From Euleptes europaea (Eukaryota > Chordata > Lepidosauria > Squamata > Sphaerodactylidae): a stretch of DNA of 64,000 nucleotides. Below are positions 55,963 through 64,000 of this stretch, piece after piece. Each line of letters starts with the position of its first letter. The first letter of the stretch is position 1. The notes under the pieces are model-generated. The model made no database searches, was not told where the DNA came from, and saw only the letters and a list, made by a program, of their open reading frames with translations. The position numbers and the translations under genes were made by a program. Where the stretch lies: NCBI RefSeq assembly GCF_029931775.1, contig NC_079332.1:384501-448500 (forward strand). The letters run 5' to 3'.

Positions 55963-55976
55963 GTTGCCCAGGCAAC
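55963..55976. promoter_or_regulatory. Perfect palindromic RFX X-box
   Basis: GTTGCC-CA-GGCAAC is a full-match X-box, the symmetrical site bound by RFX dimers. It lies in repeat-free sequence 5.5 kb downstream of CACNG3 and 5.5 kb upstream of RBBP6. Confidence 0.55.
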
Positions 55977-56215
55977 CGGCTTCCCAGAGCCTCCTCGTCC
56001 TTTTAAAGACGCCGGCTTTAATTGCATGATGGAAGAAGGCCAGCAAATGCACTCCCGCTATTACTGACACTGCTGATTTCATCGAGAGGGCAGGGACCCC
56101 AGGAAGATCAGCCGGGACCCTTCTAGCACAGGAGGGGAGGCTGCGGGACAATGCCGGTCACACCCCGGGGTCTTCCAGGAGCCAGCTACGAGCCAGCTCT
56201 TTTGGGACTCCAGGA

Positions 56216-56270
56216 GTCATAGAACCGTAGAGTTGGAAGGGACCACCAGGGTCATCTAGTCCGACCCGCA
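56216..56270 (-). mobile_element. CR1 terminus fragment
   Basis: GTCATAGAACCGTAGAGTTG and GACCACCAGGGTCATCTAGT; only the last 55 bases of the element. Confidence 0.8.
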
Positions 56271-56806
56271 GCACCCAAACCAGCTGGAGCCAGACTCGGA
56301 GGAGTCCCTTGCCCAACCAGTCCCTTGCCCTGGAGAGGATGGCTCCAGGGCAAGGAGTCTGCCAGGCCCACCCTAGGGTCACGGAAGGCTCTGCCCACAC
56401 GTCCACAGGTGACGGGGCCGCGTGGGCAGAGCTCCCGTCTGGCCCTGTCTCCATCTCCTGCCTCGTCACGTAAGGGGACCTGGGCCAGGGGCCAGCGAAG
56501 ATCCAGCTTGCGGGGAAGGCACTATGGCCCCTGGCTGGAAGCAGCAGGGAGTCGGGCTGGCGAACGGCTCTTGGGGCGCCTCCAAATGTCTGGCCCCGAC
56601 CTGCCCACTGCCCCTGCCGGCCATCTGTGGGCCCGAATGGTTTCGGTGCCTCTGCTTACAACATTAAGGACATTTTAGAATGATGGTTGCCTCCTCCCGC
56701 CCCGATTCCCTGTGCCTTTAAGCCGTTTATTATTAATAGCATTTGCATCCCTCCCTGCCCTCCCAAGAGCCTGGGACAACTTTAGTCCACGCACATGCCT
56801 AGGTGC

Positions 56807-56992
56807 AAACTGGATTCGTTTCCCCACTCCTCCACATGAAGCCAGCTGGGTGACCTTGGGCTAGTCACAGCTCTCTCAGCCCCACCTACCTCACAGGGTG
56901 TCTGTTGTGGGGAGGGATGGTGACGGTAAGCCGGTTTGATTTTTTCTTAAGTGGTACAGAAGGTTGGCATATAAAAACCCAGCTATTCTTCT
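56807..56992 (+). mobile_element. Squamate tRNA-derived SINE, 3' half
   Basis: From AACTGGATTCGTTTCCCC through the core GTGACCTTGGGCTAGTCACA to ATATAAAAACCCAGC. Confidence 0.8.
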
Positions 56993-59000
56993 ACACACAC
57001 CTCTGTTGTCCTCACAACAGCCCTGTGAGGTAGTTTAGCCAGAGAAAGAGTGATTGTCCCTCCTCCAGATTGCCCCCTCTGTTCCTTCGGCATCTGATGT
57101 GACTGGGCAGGGCAGAGAACCTCTCTCCCACAAGAGGAGGGGGTGTCTATCCCCAGAGGGGTGCGCCTCTTAACGGGTACTTAACGGGTTGTGTATTCCT
57201 TTTTGACCAACCCATTTTGAAGCTTCCAGATGTGTTCTGGAATTTCCCCATCTCCAGGGTCACCTCTGTTTGTGAGCTTCTTCCCCCCAAAGCTCAATTA
57301 AAGTTTACCCCCCAAAAAAAATATATTAAAAAGTCATATCCATCAGAAAACTGCAGCAGGCAGCATTAAGTCGGTAAGTTTATTTTGATGAAATGCAATA
57401 ATTATCAGGCTGAGCAGCTGCTGCTATTTAAAAAGGGGAAGGGGTGGGGGGAGGGGGGGCTCCCCTTGAAAAATGTTTTGTCAACCAGTTGGGGCAACAG
57501 TCTGTTGCAGCCAAACCAGCCATTATGGAATCCGTATAATAGCAGGAGCTCATTACAGGAAAGTTAAATTGCAAATCATATTTCTCTCTCTCAAAAGCCG
57601 GGAGATGAATGCCCAATTTCTCCTCAAAGAGACAGCGTTTCTTGGTTTTGATGCGGCTGCCAAATAGATGCCCCACTTCAGGCTGCAGCTGTTCTCCCCG
57701 CTCTCGGGGGCTTGATTGCCCCCTTCAAACGACAGGAAGTTTCGATTACAAAAGGAGGGATTGGGGAGCAAAACAGACACTCAAGTTGGAAAAGACCAAA
57801 GTTGACAAAACTCGTCCGCTGTCTGTCCCCGAGCGCTCCGATTGCTGCCGAACGCAAACCGGTGGATGTTTTTATTTGGCGCGGGAGGTCTTGGGTCCCG
57901 ATTCACATGTACGGCAGGACTCACAGGGTGCTTGTGTATTTATTTACTTCATTTGTACCCCACCTTTTCCCCCCACTGGACCCCCAAAGCAACTGACATC
58001 ATTCTCCTCTCCTCCATTTTATCAGTGTTCAACGTAGGTGCCTGGTGTTGGCAGTATCCTGCGGCATACGACGCCTAAAAATATTCCCCTCCAGGGCGGA
58101 GTGCATAACTTGTAAACACGAAAGCACTTATTATCTTTTAATCACCGGCTTTGTCCTAGCGACTCTTGGCAATTGCGCCGTGTTCCCGTCAAGAGGAAAA
58201 TTAATTTGTCATTTCAGCAGTATTTTTAGGCAGGGAGGGGGGGTTTCTGGGTTGCTTTTGCTTTTTTTGACCACTGGAGCAACATGTAAGGCATGGAAGG
58301 GGCCTGCAGAAGCATCACACATGTGCACACACACCCACACACACCGTGCACCCGGCTTTCACTTCTCCCCTGCCCGAAGTACTCATTGGCACTCCCTGTG
58401 GTTTTGTGATGTGTCCAGCACCTGGCACCCTGGTGGAAGAAAATGTCAAAAGGAAACAGAAAGAAATGCAGTAATGCCCTTGAGCATGTGCAGAGTGTTG
58501 CATGGCTGCAAGAGGTGACTGTCAAATGGAAGGGCCCAGTCTCATGCCTGGGTTGAAGGATGCCTTGTCAAAGGTGGAAGCAAATGGCAGAGAGCCGGGG
58601 CCGTGAGCGGAGCAGGGGCTGAATGCTCAGGGCAAGAGGGACAGTCCTATGAGGCATCCAGATGGATAGATGGACGGACGGACGATGGGGCAACATCTCC
58701 TGGTCCTCAGGGGAGGGAGGCAGCCCTGGCGTGGAGCACTTAAGCACTCCATCCATTCTCCACATTAAATTTTTAGCTGGTTCAGTTAGCAGCAAGCTGG
58801 CAAAAACTATAGCGGCAGCAGCACATGCCCCAACGCCCTCACCTCCAGTTTCTGCAAAAACATTCTCTAGTGAACGGGGTGTGTGTGTGTGTGTGTGAAG
58901 GCTGAATCTGGAAGAATACACGCTCCATTCTGCTTTATTGAGCCGGTTCCCTTTTAGTTTTTGCAAAAGGTTTTCCAAATCCTATTCTGACGCTTTAACC

Positions 59001-59336
59001 ACTACACCCAGGCCCGGGGCCAGTCTTTTTTGCGCCCTAGGCAAGCCCCCCCCCCCAATCGCTAACCAATTTTCAAAAACAGATGTCTTGTAGAAAAAAT
59101 AAAAGCCTGATGCATTCCCACAAAACTTTTTACAAGACGTTATAATTAATTATTTCCATAGCACTGTTGTGGTACTTATCTCAAGATTAAAAAATAAAAA
59201 ATTGTCAGTTGCAATTTTTCCAAGAAACTAATATGTTTAAAACTGTGCCCCTCGGGCCAGTTCTGCACCCTCTGGGGTCTGTGCCCTAGGCGACTGCCTA
59301 GTTCACCTTAATGGTAGCACCGGCCCTGACTACACC
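59001..59336. mobile_element. hAT-type MITE with perfect 8-bp target duplication, inside a SINE
   Basis: Element 59009-59328, 320 bp. The left end CAGGCCCGGGGCCAG and the inverted right end CAGGGCCGGTGCTACC form imperfect TIRs. ACTACACC flanks it at 59001-59008 and 59329-59336. The flanks join into a minus-strand tRNA-derived SINE head (TTAACCACTACACCATGCTG), so the MITE entered an existing SINE. The interior is AT-rich and non-coding. Confidence 0.85.
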
Positions 59337-59814
59337 ATGCTGGTTCTCCATTGTTTGCTGCTGCCGATGCAAAAATGCCGGAGACCACCAGTCTCCCAGG
59401 ATTAAAAACAATCACCTCCGTCTCTGGAAACTGCCTGGCTCAATGGAAGCCTTTCCTTCTGCTCCCCTGCCCCTAAACCTCCACCTGTGGCTGTCCAAGC
59501 ATCTGCTGTGTGCCAGGATGCCGGAGAATAAGTCGGAATGACTTGCAGTAGAAAAACGGAGCCACGAGAGGGCGACTTGGGAATGGGATGAGGAAGGCGG
59601 GGAGTTCAGTAGCCAAAAATGCAGCTTTGATGCATCTCTTAAAAAGCAGGACTGTAAAAATACTCAAAGGCAACCAGGGCACTGCTTCAGATTACCCGTG
59701 CAGTGTAGTGGCTGGAGCATCAGACGGGGATCAGGGCAATCCACTTTCCAGTCCCCACTTCAAAGAAATAAATGCCTATCGAAAACAAATAAAATGTCGG
59801 CTGTCCTAGAGCCC

Positions 59815-60162
59815 CGGGGACCGAAAGAACAGAGAATCCTGCGGCACTGAGAAGACTGAGGGAATTACCGAATCCATTGCAAGACGTGAGCAAGGATGTC
59901 AGGGCTGGGACATTTGGGAGGGCATTAATTCATAGGGTGGCCCTATGTCAGAAGCGACTTGACTGGGGAGGGGCTGTAGCTCAGTGGTAGAGCCTCTGCT
60001 TGGCATGCAGAAGGTCCCAGGTTCAATCCCCACCTCTGCCTGAGATCCTGGAAAGTTGCTGCCGGTCTGAGTAGACAATACTGACTTCGATGGACGAAGG
60101 GGAGGTCTGGTTCAGGATAAGGCAGCCTCATGTGTTCATGTGACTGCCTTTAACACACAATC
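59815..60162 (+). mobile_element. BovB/RTE-type LINE 3' end split by a tRNA-Ala SINE
   Basis: LINE part 59815-59964 (ATTCATAGGGTGGCCCTATG, TCAGAAGCGACTTGACT) resumes at 60141 (GACTGCCTTTAACACACAA). The SINE at 59965-60140 has head GAGGGGCTGTAGCTCAGTGG. A TGACT duplication flanks the insert. Confidence 0.7.
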
Positions 60163-60239
60163 GGCATTGAGTCTCAATGAGAATCCTATAAATAAAGCAA
60201 ATAATAATAATAAAAAACCTGTGTGTTACTAATTATAAG

Positions 60240-60566
60240 TCATAGAATCGTAGAATCACAGAGTTGGAAGGGACCACCAGGGTCATCTAGTCCAACCCCC
60301 TGCACAATGCAGGAAGTTCACAACTTCCTCCCCCCTCCGCACCCCGTGACCCCCAACTACATGCCCAGAAGATGGCCAAGATGCCCTTCTTCTCATAGAA
60401 TAGAATCATAGAGTTGGAAGGAACCTCCAGGGTCATCTAGTCCAACCCCCTGCATGATGCAGGAAACTCACAACTACCTCCGACCCCGCACCCCCCCAGT
60501 GACCCCCTACTCCGTGCCCAGAAGATGGCCAAGCCTCCCTCCCTCTCATGATCTGCCTAAGGTCAT
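60240..60566 (-). mobile_element. Tandem pair of CR1 3' ends
   Basis: Two minus-strand CR1 termini head to tail, 60240-60393 and 60394-60566. Each begins with CATAGAATC-type repeats followed by GAGTTGGAAGG and continues to GAAGATGGCCAAG. Confidence 0.85.
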
Positions 60567-60567
60567 A

Positions 60568-60826
60568 GTAATAATAATGTCAGTCATAATAATATAAGCG
60601 TTATTATAATAACATTAATAATAATAATAATACAATGTCATAATTAATATATGTCATTAATATAATAACAATGTGATAACAATCTCCGCATTATTAAAAT
60701 AACATAATTAACATGTGTTATTAATAGAATAACATTAACAACAACAACAATACAATAACATAATATGTGTTATTAATATAATATAATTATATTATATATT
60801 AATATAATATAATATAATAACATCAG
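60568..60826. repeat. AT-rich microsatellite block (TAA/AAT/ATAT)
   Basis: About 260 bases almost purely A and T, built of TAATAA, AACAACAACAA and TATAATATAAT units. It starts right at the end of a CR1 copy and ends only about 100 bases before the RBBP6 CpG island. Confidence 0.9.
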
Positions 60827-61325
60827 CCTCGGTGCTTAGAAGGAGCCACTGGGAGTGTGTGTGTGTGTGGGGGGGGGGAAGGACGCACAACCCCCCCCCA
60901 CCCCAATCTATGAATGGACGGAGGGTTCCGAGCACGTCGCGGCCAGCTGCGGCGCTGACGTCACCCCGAAGGAGGGAGGGCGGCCGTCACGTGGGCCGGG
61001 GGTGGGCGTGGCGGCCTCCTCCCAGCCCGCCTTTGTCATAATGCGCTGAGGTCACGTGACGGAGGCGGCGGCGCACTGTGACGCATGCGCGGTGGCGGCG
61101 GCGGCGCACTGTGACGCATGCGCGGCGGCGGCGGCGGCTCCTGTCTCGCGCTTCGTCGTGCGGCGGCGGCGGCGCCGGTTCGCCCCTCCCCCACTCCTCC
61201 TCACCTCAGCGCGGCCTGACAGACCGGGGCGAGGCGGCGCCCTGCGGAGGACCCCGGCCGGGAGGAGGAGGAGGAGGGAAGGGTACAGGAAGGAAGGAAG
61301 GAAGGAAGGGCCCGGATCCGCCGCC

Positions 61326-61349
61326 ATGATGGAGGCCCAGCGGGCCTGA
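61326..61349 (+). other. uORF 1 in the RBBP6 5' leader (7 codons)
   Basis: ATG in GCCGCCATGATGG context, frame MMEAQRA then TGA. Relevant only if transcription starts upstream of it. Confidence 0.5.
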
Positions 61350-61356
61350 CGGGGCC

Positions 61357-61380
61357 ATGGCGGGGCGGCGCGGCCTGTGA
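61357..61380 (+). other. uORF 2 in the RBBP6 5' leader (7 codons)
   Basis: ATG in GGGGCCATGGCG, a strong context with G at -3 and +4. Frame MAGRRGL then TGA, 80 bases before the main start. It shares a short tandem repeat (GGCGCGGCCTGTGA twice). Confidence 0.5.
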
Positions 61381-61460
61381 GGCGCGGCCTGTGAGGCGGC
61401 GGGCGAGGGGGCCCTGGTGGGCCTGTAGGGGCCTGACCGGGGGGGGGGGCCCGACCCACC

Positions 61461-61626
61461 ATGTCGTGCGTCCACTACAAGTTCTCCTCGAAGCTCAACT
61501 ACGACACGGTCACCTTCGACGGGCTCCACATCTCCCTCTGCGACCTCAAGCGGCAGATCATGGGCCGCGAGAAGCTCAAGGCCGCCGACTGCGACCTCCA
61601 GATCACCAACGCCCAGACCAAGGAAG
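61461..61626 (+). CDS. RBBP6: RBBP6 first coding exon, DWNN domain start
   Basis: First coding exon of RB-binding protein 6, a nuclear RING E3 ligase and component of the mRNA 3'-end processing machinery. It encodes MSCVHYKFSSKLNYDTVTFD, GLHISLCDLKRQIMGREKL and KAADCDLQITNAQTKE, the first 55 residues of the ubiquitin-like DWNN domain, nearly identical to human (which has KK where this has KR, as I recall). The start context is CCACCATGT with A at -3. The donor is GAAG|GTGAGC, phase 1. The remaining domains (zinc knuckle, RING, RS-rich tail) lie outside the window. Confidence 0.97.
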
Positions 61627-61924
61627 GTGAGCGGCGGGGGCGGGGGGGGGTTACCACCACCACCACCCCCGCAAGGTAGGCCCTGGGCCTCGTTTTCCCC
61701 TGTAAGAAGAAGAAGAAGAGGTTTTTGTATTGCCCACTTTCTCAGGGTAGCCTCCCTCGCAAGGCTGTTGTGAGGACGCAAATGGAGAAGGAGAAGGTCG
61801 GTTTTTATAGTAGAAAAGGGCAAGAGTCCAGTAGCACTTTAAAGACTAACAAAAGTATTTCCCAGTAGAAAAGGGCCAGAGTCCAGTAGCACTTTAAAGA
61901 CTAACAAAAATATTTCCTGGCAGG

Positions 61925-61966
61925 GTAGGAGCTTTCGTGAGCCACCGCTCACTTCTTCAGATATTG
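61925..61966 (-). ncRNA. Hammerhead-ribozyme-like motif, minus strand, stem I lost
   Basis: Minus-strand reading has CTGAAGA, stem II GTGAGC/GCTCAC and GAAA. The flanks AATAT and CTACC do not pair, so this copy is unlikely to be active. Confidence 0.45.
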
Positions 61967-62007
61967 GTATCTGAAGAAGTGAGCTGTGGCTCACGAAAGC
62001 TCATACC
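61966..62007 (+). ncRNA. Hammerhead-ribozyme-like motif, RBBP6 sense strand
   Basis: Order: GGTAT, core CTGAAGA, one extra A, stem II GTGAGC/GCTCAC with loop TGTG, core GAAA, GCTC, then ATACC. GGTAT pairs with ATACC as stem I. CUGANGA and GAAA are the invariant type; the predicted cut follows the C of GCTC. Stem III is reduced to the self-complementary AGCU, so activity would need a dimer or an alternative fold. One extra A after the core is also unusual, though tolerated in at least one viroid hammerhead as I recall. Confidence 0.55.
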
Positions 62008-62115
62008 CTGCCAGGAAATATTCTTGTTAGTCGTTAAGGTGCTACTGGACTCTGGCCCTTTTCTACTACTGCAGACAAATACGGCTACCCACTGTGAAAA
62101 ATATTTCCTGGCAGG

Positions 62116-62155
62116 GTATGAGCTTTCGTGAGCCACAGCTCACTTCATCAGATAC
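62116..62155 (-). ncRNA. Hammerhead-ribozyme-like motif, minus strand, canonical CUGAUGA core
   Basis: Read on the minus strand: GTAT, CTGATGA, A, GTGAGC/GCTCAC with loop TGTG, GAAA, GCTC, ATAC. Stem I is GTAT/ATAC. It is the closest of the set to the consensus core. It is antisense to RBBP6, so it would act only in an antisense or element-derived transcript. Confidence 0.55.
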
Positions 62156-62432
62156 AGCTGGAATGTGAATCCATCTGTCTTAAAGTAGAGGAGAGTGAAT
62201 TCAGACAAGAATTAGTATGTCAGTGTTAACAGTATGTAAATGTGAATGGCAGGCGTGATGGGATTAGGTGTGGTCTGCAGAAGAGTCTGTGATGTCCAGG
62301 GGAGAGATGGGTGTGGAGAAATCAGCATTGGTAATGGGCCATGAATGCAAGGTCTTTATTCAGCCCAGGTAAATGCATTGACTTTAGTTTGAATATCAAC
62401 TGTAATTCAGCAGTTTCTCTGCAGTTTTTATA

Positions 62433-62645
62433 GGCTGACTTTCCTCTGATGCTTAATGGGAGACTCAAACCGGCTCTCTCGGTGTAGCCTACCTTGCAAG
62501 GGGATTGTGAGGATACGATAGAGACGAAGGTTGGGGGGGGGGTTTATACGCAGACTTTCTCTTACCGCTCAAGGGAGAATCGAACCGGCTCTCTCGGTGT
62601 CGCCGACCTCGCAAGGTTGCTGGGAGGATAGGATAGAGAAGAAAA
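62433..62645 (-). repeat. Imperfect tandem array of SINE 3' units
   Basis: Two units of about 105-115 bases, each opening with TTTATAGGCTGACTTTC or TTTATACGCAGACTTTC. They continue with CCGGCTCTCTCGGTGT and a GCAAGG...GTGAGGATA-like block. A related unit is at about 61719-61800 and the third full start is the SINE at 62645. Confidence 0.6.
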
Positions 62646-62937
62646 ATTGTTGGTTTTTATATGCCGACTTTCTCTCCCGCTTAGGGGAGACGCAAACCAG
62701 CTCACAATCGCCTTTCCCTTCCCCTCCCCACAACAGACACCCTGTGAGACGGGTGGGGCTGAGAGAGCTGTGACTAGCCCAAGGTCACCCAGCTGGCTTC
62801 GTGTGGAGGAGCAGGGAAACATCCAGTTCACCAGTTTAGCCTCTGCCGCTCATGTAGAGGAGGAGTGGGGGAAACCCAACCCGGTTCACCAGATCAGACT
62901 CCACCACTCCAAACCACCCCACCACGCTGGCCCCAGC
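62645..62937 (-). mobile_element. Squamate tRNA-derived SINE, full length
   Basis: Minus-strand copy: GGTTTTTATATGCCGACTTT at its + strand start, core inverted (GTGACTAGCCCAAGGTCACC), head inverted at CCAAACCACCCCACCACGC. Confidence 0.85.
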
Positions 62938-63424
62938 AAGTGCCAGGAGCCAAATCCAGATGCTTAGGACAGGGTGGGAAGACCCCCAGACACAAATCAG
63001 CCACAGATATAGTACAACAAGGTAGATCATGGTCTACTCTGTTGAGACCAGGTTGGGCAGGGCAGGAGGTTTTTGTGAGGGGGCAGGGTGAAGACCGCCC
63101 CGCCAGGTAGGCCGCACCCTTGGCCAGAGCTCCCTTCGTCAGGTGGGTGAGGCTGGACCAAGGTTGTCCAGCTAACTCAGGCTTGGAATGGGGGTTCTTT
63201 GAACCGAGATCTGAGCCTGGAAGTGCTGACCCTGTTTCGTTCTCTCCGTTTTAAATACCAATATTTACTAGTTATAAAGAGGCCTGTTAGGCATAATAAC
63301 CGGTTAAAGTCAGTTGACTTTAACTGCCTTTTTTTTATAACCTCCCCCACTTTTCTGTTGCTTATAAGTGTGTGCGTGTATATGTATGTATACATACATG
63401 CATACACACACACACACACACATA

Positions 63425-63550
63425 GTATAGCTGCCCCCCTGCATTTGATGAAGACAGCTGTCTCACAAAAGCTTATTTTGTCAACCTTTTGGGTGCCTTT
63501 GGGCCTCAATTTGGCTGCAACACGCTAACATGGCTACTGCTCTGAAATTA
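63425..63550 (+). mobile_element. Diverged Penelope-like terminal repeat
   Basis: TTTGATGAAGACAGCTGTCT, CACAAAAGCTTATTTTGTC, GGGTGCCTTTGG and GCTAACATGGCTACTGCTC follow the order of blocks in the cluster at 61800-62432. An older copy whose ribozyme-like core is no longer canonical. Confidence 0.5.
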
Positions 63551-64000
63551 TAACCATTTAATTACTGAAATATTTTCTTGTACCACTTCCCCAAACCTCG
63601 CAGGCCCAGGGCAGCTTAAGAAGTATGCTTCTTAATAGTAGGAACATGAAACTGCATCATTGGTAGTAATCAGTATTCAGCCCCAGCAGCAGTGATCCCA
63701 GCAAAAGGCCTGCTGGGACAGCACAGGCTTGCACGCAATGGGATATTATGCTAAATTTTATACCTTTTCATTTTGTGGACCTCAAGATGCAACTTATTCA
63801 GCAAAAAAATTATTCTTAGGATATACTGGACTCCACAGAGCCTAAAGAACTGAGTAAATTGTCAACTTGCTGGTGTTGTGACTTACAAGATGCATTCCTT
63901 AAACGGGTCATGGTTTGGTTTCCTGTCTCAGTGCTGGACTGGCACCCAAAATTCTTGTGCTGCTATTCTGCTTAGGAGAATAAAACAATAATGTTCAATG

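Larger units (their letters stand above)
51430..60900. other. Intergenic, CACNG3 to RBBP6
   Basis: 9.5 kb without a supportable gene. Repeats are listed separately. Unique-looking blocks are 52060-53380, 54415-55180, 55560-56210, 56275-56800 and 57060-58980. The block 55640-56060 contains a perfect X-box. The block 57310-57800 is AT-rich and repeat-free, with runs such as GATGAAATGCAATAATTATC, and could be a conserved element. Confidence 0.8.
60930..61680 (+). promoter_or_regulatory. RBBP6: RBBP6 CpG-island promoter
   Basis: CpG-dense block without a TATA box. Visible sites are the CRE TGACGTCA (60956-60963), E-box CACGTG (60988-60993), GTCACGTGAC (61051-61060, the CLEAR/USF palindrome) and a 28-bp unit repeated at 61065-61092 and 61098-61125. 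Each unit holds GTGACGCATGCGCGG, close to CRE-half plus NRF1 sites. The transcription start is not determined. Confidence 0.85.
61863..62067. repeat. Near-perfect inverted repeat, about 100-bp arms, 4-bp spacer
   Basis: Left arm 61863-61963 and right arm 61968-62067 are reverse complements with about five mismatches. The spacer is TTGG. The transcript would fold into a long hairpin. Confidence 0.9.
61800..62432. mobile_element. Cluster of Penelope-like terminal repeats in alternating orientation
   Basis: Four pieces of one repeat: a short minus copy (61800-61862), a minus copy (61863-61963), a plus copy (61968-62095) and a longer minus copy (62096-62432). All share CTGGCAGGGTATGAGCTTTC or its complement, then GCACTTTAAAGACTAAC and GAGTCCAGTAG. 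Three carry a hammerhead-ribozyme-like motif, which is known for the terminal repeats of Penelope-like elements. The family call rests on that motif and on memory of similar reptile repeats. No coding part is present. Confidence 0.6.
61627..64000 (+). other. RBBP6: RBBP6 intron 1 (partial)
   Basis: Starts with a CCACCACCACC patch. It then has an array of SINE 3' units (about 61719-61800, resuming 62433-62645) broken by a cluster of Penelope-like termini (61800-62432), a full SINE (62645-62937), a TGTATA/CA microsatellite (63370-63423) and another Penelope-like terminus (63425-63550). From 63551 to the end it looks unique, with no exon that I can support. Confidence 0.85.

Overview
This is vertebrate genomic DNA, almost certainly from a squamate reptile (lizard or gecko type). 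The repeats point there: CR1 LINE 3' ends with the ATTCTATGA-type tail, BovB/RTE LINE 3' ends, several tRNA-headed SINE families, a 5S-rRNA-headed SINE, hAT-type MITEs and Penelope-like termini. All real genes are spliced and on the + strand. Gene order is PRKCB 3' end, CACNG3 complete, RBBP6 first exon, the order known from human 16p12. The locus is compact: CACNG3 spans about 23 kb here against roughly 100 kb in human, and much of the sequence is GC-rich.

Region 1 (1-22.1 kb): last exons of protein kinase C beta. Three kinase-domain exons (1694-1774, 3910-4017, 6154-6294) are followed by two mutually alternative C-terminal exons. The beta-II exon is at 16779-16937 and the beta-I exon at 20863-21015; each has its own turn motif, hydrophobic motif and stop codon. 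3'UTR sequence follows each.

Region 2 (22.1-51.4 kb): a repeat-rich gap, then a CpG island (about 26.6-28.6 kb) holding the first exon of CACNG3, the TARP gamma-3 AMPA-receptor auxiliary subunit. Its four coding exons join in frame to 318 codons ending in the TTPV PDZ ligand. Intron 1 (19 kb) holds most of the mobile-element content.

Region 3 (51.4-64 kb): an intergenic stretch with one perfect RFX X-box palindrome, an AT-rich microsatellite, then the RBBP6 CpG-island promoter (CRE, CLEAR/E-box, duplicated 28-mer, two tiny uORFs), the first RBBP6 coding exon (61461-61626, DWNN domain) and the start of intron 1.

Most unusual structure: in RBBP6 intron 1, three hammerhead-ribozyme-like motifs lie within 61925-62155, inside Penelope-like terminal repeats. 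Two of them are arms of a near-perfect inverted repeat of about 100 bp per arm with a 4-bp spacer. One motif is in the sense direction of RBBP6 transcription. No wholly new gene system is visible; the rest is conserved host gene sequence and repeat fossils.
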